Shown one piece after another: positions 57,813 to 64,000 of a DNA stretch of 64,000 bases (the first letter of the stretch is position 1; each line of letters starts with the position of its first letter). The stretch comes from Marinobacter halophilus (GTDB lineage: Bacteria > Pseudomonadota > Gammaproteobacteria > Pseudomonadales > Oleiphilaceae): positions 372,001-436,000 of the forward strand of contig NZ_PXNN01000017.1 in the NCBI RefSeq assembly GCF_003007685.1, in the 5' to 3' direction. A program made the position numbers and the translations under genes. A model generated the notes under the pieces. It did not search any database and had not been told where the DNA came from. It was given only the letters and a program-made list of their open reading frames with translations.

Positions 57813-58403
57813 ATGCCAGGCTCGCGCACTATGCCCCCGAACACGGAATCCAAAGCCGACCGTAGAGAATATTTTCGGATTGAGGACCATATTGGCCTTG
57901 AAATCCGCCGGCTCTCTCAAGATTCTGAAGACGGCCATCAGGATCCATTCAATGGTACTCCGCTGGAAAGCCTCAAGGCCGAATTTCGCCGGTTCGATCA
58001 GGACGTCAAAGCGCACCTTGCCAGCCTTGCTGAACGCGACCGATTGTTGACCGGACTGTTCAAATCGATGAACAGCAAGCTCGACACGCTGGCGCGCATT
58101 ATCGCCTTTGAGCAAAATCCGTTGCAACCGGAAGACTGGCAGGATGTGACCCTGAGCGAGGGCGGACTGTCTTTTACCAGTAACACTCCAGCCTGGCGTA
58201 AAGGCGACCGGATCGCGGTGCGGATGACACTACCACCTGAACTCTACCAGCCACAAGCGATTGCCGAAGTCCTCGGCACAGAGCCTGACGAATGGGGCGG
58301 AGCGCGGGTTCACTCCGCGTTTGTGAAGCTGGAAAACAACGATCGCCAACAAATAGCCCGCCATGTGATGCGCTGGCAAATTCGGCAACGACAAAAAGAG
58401 TAA
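57813..58403 (+). CDS. PilZ-domain protein
   Basis: The 196-residue protein has RREYFRI near residue 20, giving the RxxxR motif, and later DVTLSEGGLSFTSNTPAWRKGDRIAVRMTLP, close to the second c-di-GMP motif (D/NxSxxG) though with Thr at the first position. The two parts are separated by a helical stretch of about 90 residues. It may respond to c-di-GMP, but binding is unsure. ATG 57813 has GGAG five bases upstream. Confidence 0.8.
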   Translation: MPGSRTMPPNTESKADRREYFRIEDHIGLEIRRLSQDSEDGHQDPFNGTPLESLKAEFRRFDQDVKAHLASLAERDRLLTGLFKSMNSKLDTLARIIAFEQNPLQPEDWQDVTLSEGGLSFTSNTPAWRKGDRIAVRMTLPPELYQPQAIAEVLGTEPDEWGGARVHSAFVKLENNDRQQIARHVMRWQIRQRQKE

Positions 58404-58505
58404 ACTTGCAAAAAGCACTGACTTTTACTCGTTTTTTCGGGATATTACGTTTTATCCATATCCTGCGAGCCGTCTCGCGGGGAACCAGCATTAATGGAGA
58501 ACCCA

Positions 58506-58808
58506 ATGAAGAACAAGCGAACACTGCTCGCCGCGATTGCCCTGACATCCCTGATTTCCGCCGGCGTGATAAGCCACGCTCAAGCTGAACAGCTGACGGT
58601 TCCGGTCGGCACCCAGGCTGATCGCAGCCAGATCAGCCTGCCGGCCACCGGCATGACCCAGGAATCGGTTCGTAATCGCTGGGGTGCGCCACAAGACATG
58701 AAAGGGCCGATTGGTGAGCCGCCGATCAGCCAGTGGCACTATCCGGACTTTATCGTTTATTTCGAACACAACCGGGTACTGCACTCCGTGGTCAGACGAA
58801 ACCGCTGA
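58506..58808 (+). CDS. Small periplasmic hypothetical protein, 100 aa
   Basis: The product has a clear signal peptide (MKNKRTLLAAIALTSLISAGVISHAQA) and a mature domain with MTQESVRNRWGAPQDMKGPIGEPPISQWHYPDFIVYFEHNRVLHSVV, which has the short helix-strand look of BamE/SmpA-like domains. Similar small proteins are common in marine gammaproteobacteria; function is not known. ATG 58506 has GGAG seven bases upstream; ATG 58494 overlaps that site. Confidence 0.8.
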   Translation: MKNKRTLLAAIALTSLISAGVISHAQAEQLTVPVGTQADRSQISLPATGMTQESVRNRWGAPQDMKGPIGEPPISQWHYPDFIVYFEHNRVLHSVVRRNR

Positions 58809-58906
58809 CAGCCCTTTGGAGGGCTCAATTTTCTCTATTCATGGCCTGACGTTATCGCAATGGTCAGATAGAATGGCGACTTTTGCGAACTAAGGTGACG
58901 AATACA

Positions 58907-59959
58907 GTGACTTCCAAGCGAGTGTTGCCTGCGGAGTGGGCACCCCAGAGCGCAGTAATGTTGACCTGGCCACACCCCGGTACCGACTGGGCCCGGATCA
59001 TGGCCGATGTCGAGCCGGTGTTTATGACCATTGCCCGGCATGTGCTTCGGTTCGAGCACCTGCTGATCAGCTGTGAGTTTGTCGCCCGTCTGCAGGATCT
59101 GGGGCGGGAGTTGAATGACTACGCCGAGGCCAATGGCCTGCCGGGCCGGGTCGTCACGGTTCCGGCGCCGGCCAACGACACCTGGGCACGGGATCATGGC
59201 CCAATCACGGTGAACACCGATGACGGCCTTGCCGTGCTGGATTTCAGCTTCAACGCCTGGGGCGGCAAGTTTCCCTGGGAAAAGGACAACGCCCTGAATC
59301 AGCATTTGGCTAACGCCGGGGTATTCGGTAAACACCCGTTGCAATCAATCGACTTCGTGCTTGAGGGCGGCTCCATAGAGTCTGACGGTGCCGGCACCGT
59401 CCTGACCACCAGCGAGTGCATGCTGACCCCCTCTCGCAATCCCTCCATCGACCGTGCTGCCATAGAACAACTGCTCTCGGAAATTCTCGGTGCCGATCGC
59501 ATTCTCTGGCTGAACCACGGTTACCTGGCCGGCGATGACACCGACAGCCATATCGACACCCTGGCCCGATTCTGCGCCCATGACCACATCTGCTACGTCA
59601 CCTGCCCGGAGGTTGCCGATGAACATTACAGCGCCCTGGCGGCCATGGAAGAGGAGCTTCAGGAATTCCGCCAGAAAAACGGCAACCCTTACAAGCTCAC
59701 GGCCCTGCCGTGGCCAGACGCCATTTACGATGAAGACGGCGAACGGCTGCCCGCCACCTATGCCAACTTTCTGATCATTAACGGCGCCGTTTTGTTACCT
59801 GTGTACAACGTGCCACAGGATCAGGACGCCATTCGGATCATGGCTGACATTTTCCCGGACCGGGAAATCGTACCGATCAACTGCCGGCCGCTGATCTACC
59901 AGCACGGCAGCCTCCATTGCGTCACCATGCAGATTCCCGCAGGAGTCGTCACTCTATGA
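58907..59959 (+). CDS. aguA: Agmatine deiminase
   Basis: AguA converts agmatine to N-carbamoylputrescine and ammonia. The 350-residue product has the deiminase pattern NDTWARDHGPITV, FVLEGGSIESDGAGTVLTTSECML, WLNHGYLAGDDTDSHIDTLARF and the catalytic Cys in QHGSLHCVTMQIPAG. GTG 58907 behind AAGGTG is chosen; a TTG at 58883 would add eight residues. It overlaps aguB by ATGA, so the two enzymes of the pathway are coupled. Confidence 0.93.
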   Translation: MTSKRVLPAEWAPQSAVMLTWPHPGTDWARIMADVEPVFMTIARHVLRFEHLLISCEFVARLQDLGRELNDYAEANGLPGRVVTVPAPANDTWARDHGPITVNTDDGLAVLDFSFNAWGGKFPWEKDNALNQHLANAGVFGKHPLQSIDFVLEGGSIESDGAGTVLTTSECMLTPSRNPSIDRAAIEQLLSEILGADRILWLNHGYLAGDDTDSHIDTLARFCAHDHICYVTCPEVADEHYSALAAMEEELQEFRQKNGNPYKLTALPWPDAIYDEDGERLPATYANFLIINGAVLLPVYNVPQDQDAIRIMADIFPDREIVPINCRPLIYQHGSLHCVTMQIPAGVVTL

Positions 59960-60879
59960 GCAAGAAACCGCGAACCCATCAGATCAACATCGCCGCGATT
60001 CAGCAAAAATGCAGCGCAGATAAATCCGCCAGTCTGGCCGCCTCGGAAATGCTCATTCGCGAAGCCGCAACCGGTGGCGCTCAGCTGATTGTTCTCCAGG
60101 AGTTACACGCCACCCTGTATTTCTGCCAGACCGAAGATACTGCCGTGTTCGAGTTGGCCGAACCCATCCCTGGCCCGACCAGTAACCGCTTGTCGGCACT
60201 GGCGAACGAACTGAACATTGTGCTGGTCGGTTCGATTTTCGAGCGCCGGATGAACGGTGTGTATCACAACACGTCGGTGGTGTTTGACAGCGACGGCAGC
60301 CTGGCCGGCATCTACCGCAAGATGCACATTCCGGATGACCCCGGCTTTTACGAAAAATTCTATTTTACGCCCGGCGATGCCCGATTCAACGATGGCCGTA
60401 GCGGCTTTACCCCCATCAACACGTCCATCGGCAAGCTTGGCGTGCTGGTCTGCTGGGACCAATGGTATCCGGAAGCCGCTCGCCTGATGGCTTTAGCCGG
60501 AGCCGAACTGCTGATCTACCCTACGGCCATCGGCTGGGACATCACCGATGAGCCTGAAGAGCAGGCCCGCCAGCTTGAAGCTTGGGTAACAGTGCAGCGG
60601 GGCCATGCCATTGCCAACAATTTGCCGGTGATCGCACCCAACCGGGTGGGCTCAGAGCCAGACCCGTCTGGCCACAGCGACGGCATTCGGTTTTGGGGCA
60701 ACAGCTTCATCTGCGGCCCTCAAGGTGAATTCCTGGCCCGAGCCGATGATCACAGCGAATGCATCCTCACCGCAACGCTCGACCGCAACCGTACTGAATC
60801 CGTTCGCCGCATCTGGCCGTATCTCCGGGATCGCCGCATTGATGCTTACGGTGACATCCTGAAACGGGTACGGGACTGA
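59956..60879 (+). CDS. aguB: N-carbamoylputrescine amidase
   Basis: AguB hydrolyses N-carbamoylputrescine to putrescine. The 307-residue nitrilase-family enzyme has catalytic Glu in LIVLQELHATLYF, Lys in YRKMHIPDDPGFYEKFYFTPGD and Cys in GVLVCWDQWYPEAARLMAL. The start codon overlaps the aguA stop. With aguA it turns arginine-derived agmatine into putrescine. Confidence 0.95.
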   Translation: MSKKPRTHQINIAAIQQKCSADKSASLAASEMLIREAATGGAQLIVLQELHATLYFCQTEDTAVFELAEPIPGPTSNRLSALANELNIVLVGSIFERRMNGVYHNTSVVFDSDGSLAGIYRKMHIPDDPGFYEKFYFTPGDARFNDGRSGFTPINTSIGKLGVLVCWDQWYPEAARLMALAGAELLIYPTAIGWDITDEPEEQARQLEAWVTVQRGHAIANNLPVIAPNRVGSEPDPSGHSDGIRFWGNSFICGPQGEFLARADDHSECILTATLDRNRTESVRRIWPYLRDRRIDAYGDILKRVRD

Positions 60880-60886
60880 GGCCTGT

Positions 60887-62807
<1,921 letters not shown>

Positions 62808-62823
62808 CCCGGACAGGAGCACA

Positions 62824-63537
62824 ATGACCTCGCTACCCTGGCTGGACCCGGACCAGCTCTGGTTCCCGCCTGCCGACGAAGCTTTGGAGGACCCGGACGG
62901 TCTTTTGGCCGTGGGTGGCGATTTGTCGTCAGAACGCCTACGGCTGGCTTACCGTAACGGCATCTTCCCCTGGTTCAGCGATGATCAGCCGATCCTTTGG
63001 TGGTCTCCCGACCCCAGGTGCGTGCTGTTGCCGGACGACATTCACATCTCCCGCAGCCTTCGGCGCACCCTGAATCAACAACGTTTTCAGGTCACGGCCG
63101 ATCAGTGCTTCAGCCGGATCATCCGCCTGTGCGCCACCACCCGGGCCGAGGGCACCTGGATTACCGACGAGATGATGGCCGCCTACACCCGGCTGCATCG
63201 CCAGGTTGACGCTCACTCTATCGAAGTCTGGAACCGGCAGGGTGAACTGGCCGGCGGCATGTACGGAGTCGCGCTGGGGCGATGTTTTTTTGGCGAATCC
63301 ATGTTTTCCCTGGAGACCAACGCATCCAAAGTTTTGATGGTACACCTGGCCCGCCAATTGGCCGACTGGGGCTACCAGTTGATGGATTGTCAGGTGGAAA
63401 GCAGTCATCTGATGAGCATGGGCGCCCGGACAATTCCACGCGCAGAATTTTTATCTATACTCAGAGCATGTGTGGATCGTAAGGCGGATCAGCCAGACTG
63501 GACATTCACCTGGCAATGGCCCAGGCCGGAGGCGTAA
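62824..63537 (+). CDS. aat: Leucyl/phenylalanyl-tRNA--protein transferase
   Basis: Aat adds Leu or Phe to N-terminal Lys/Arg, marking proteins for ClpS-ClpAP. The 237-residue product has FPPADEALEDPDGLLAVGGDLSSERLRLAYRNGIFPWF, WWSPDPRCVL, TWITDEMMAAYTRLH and GVALGRCFFGESMFS. ATG 62824 has AGGAGC upstream. It abuts bpt directly, pairing the two N-degron transferases. Confidence 0.97.
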   Translation: MTSLPWLDPDQLWFPPADEALEDPDGLLAVGGDLSSERLRLAYRNGIFPWFSDDQPILWWSPDPRCVLLPDDIHISRSLRRTLNQQRFQVTADQCFSRIIRLCATTRAEGTWITDEMMAAYTRLHRQVDAHSIEVWNRQGELAGGMYGVALGRCFFGESMFSLETNASKVLMVHLARQLADWGYQLMDCQVESSHLMSMGARTIPRAEFLSILRACVDRKADQPDWTFTWQWPRPEA

Positions 63538-64000
63538 ATGAGCAATCTCAGAACACTCGTTTTCTTTGCCACGCCTCCCCATGACTGCAGCTATCTGCCA
63601 GAGCAGGAAGCGACGACCATGTTTGTGGATCCCAGGGCTCACATCGACAAAAAGCTCTACAGCCAGTTAACAGCATTGGGCTTTCGCCGCAGCGGGTCAC
63701 ACTATTACCGCCCTCATTGCGAACAATGCGATGCCTGCATTCCGGTCCGGCTGAAAGTGGACCAGTTTCAGCCGGACCGTAACCAGCGCAGAGTGTTGCG
63801 CAAGAATGAGGACATTACCTGTAAACTGGTGCCGGCGTCGTTCAGTGAGCGTTATTATCGACTGTATGCGCACTATATCGAGGAGCGGCACCAGGATGGT
63901 GATATGTATCCGCCCTCGAAGGAGCAGTTCATGTCGTTTCTGGTCGAGGGCTCAACCGAGTCCTGGTTTCTGGAAATGTCGCTGAACGACGAGCTGGTGG
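63538..64000 (+). CDS. bpt: Aspartate/glutamate leucyltransferase, partial
   Basis: The first 154 residues are in the window; the gene runs off the right edge. Bpt transfers Leu to N-terminal Asp or Glu. The product begins MSNLRTLVFFATPPHDCSYLPEQEATTMFVDP and has GFRRSGSHYYRPHCEQCDACIPVRLKVDQF with the conserved Cys cluster, then RVLRKNEDI. ATG 63538 overlaps the aat stop codon (TAAATG). In related genomes infA and clpA often follow. Confidence 0.95.
   Translation, partial: MSNLRTLVFFATPPHDCSYLPEQEATTMFVDPRAHIDKKLYSQLTALGFRRSGSHYYRPHCEQCDACIPVRLKVDQFQPDRNQRRVLRKNEDITCKLVPASFSERYYRLYAHYIEERHQDGDMYPPSKEQFMSFLVEGSTESWFLEMSLNDELV

Overview
The window looks like a chromosome segment of a marine gammaproteobacterium, most likely Marinobacter or a close relative. 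This is inferred from protein sequences and from gene order. The order purC-bamC-dapA-bcp-perM-tusA-bepA-nadA and the block aspS-ruvCAB-ybgC-tolQRAB-pal-cpoB followed by tRNA-Lys match the arrangement known from Pseudomonas-type genomes. No database search was run.

Bases 1-7004 are one end of an integrated mobile element. It carries a P4-type tyrosine integrase and an operon of an AlpA-like regulator, two small DNA-binding-type proteins and a 796-residue primase-helicase. Further left are a coiled-coil protein and two small unknown proteins. The right boundary is a 45-base 3' fragment of a tRNA-Val(GAC) gene, so the element entered the anticodon loop of that tRNA. The intact tRNA and the left end lie outside the window. 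The set int-alpA-primase/helicase resembles Gram-negative phage satellites (PICI or P4-like). Two repeat families stand out: six GGGTWACCC-type repeats at the 3' end of the primase gene (candidate origin) and five ATTTACAGCA repeats over the integrase leader.

Bases 7005-64000 are core genome. 7.0-10.9 kb: a DUF2897 gene, a small unknown gene, a Fur-box-linked TonB-dependent receptor and a pseudouridine synthase. 11-20 kb: UDP-glucuronate epimerase, an outer-membrane protein, then the purC to nadA block (purine, lysine/peptidoglycan, envelope quality control, NAD). 20.2-30.4 kb: two tRNA-Lys genes, the Tol-Pal envelope system, ybgC, the RuvABC resolvasome and aspS. 30.6-41.8 kb: fabR, a HIT protein, ugd and galE, tadA, guaB-guaA, xseA, prpE and a cold-shock gene. 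Together, ugd, galE and the epimerase at 11 kb could supply UDP-GlcA, UDP-GalA and UDP-Gal for surface polysaccharide.

41.9-57.7 kb: leuA with a divergent Lrp-type regulator, proS, then a tightly overlapping leftward envelope cluster (comEC, exbB, exbD, msbA, lpxK, a Trm112-like gene, kdsB, a protein tyrosine phosphatase, murB), and a lolCD pair. 57.8-64.0 kb: a PilZ protein, a small periplasmic protein, the agmatine-to-putrescine pair aguA-aguB, a MoxR ATPase, trxB and the N-end-rule transferases aat and bpt, the last cut by the window edge. No rRNA, CRISPR array or transposase was seen.
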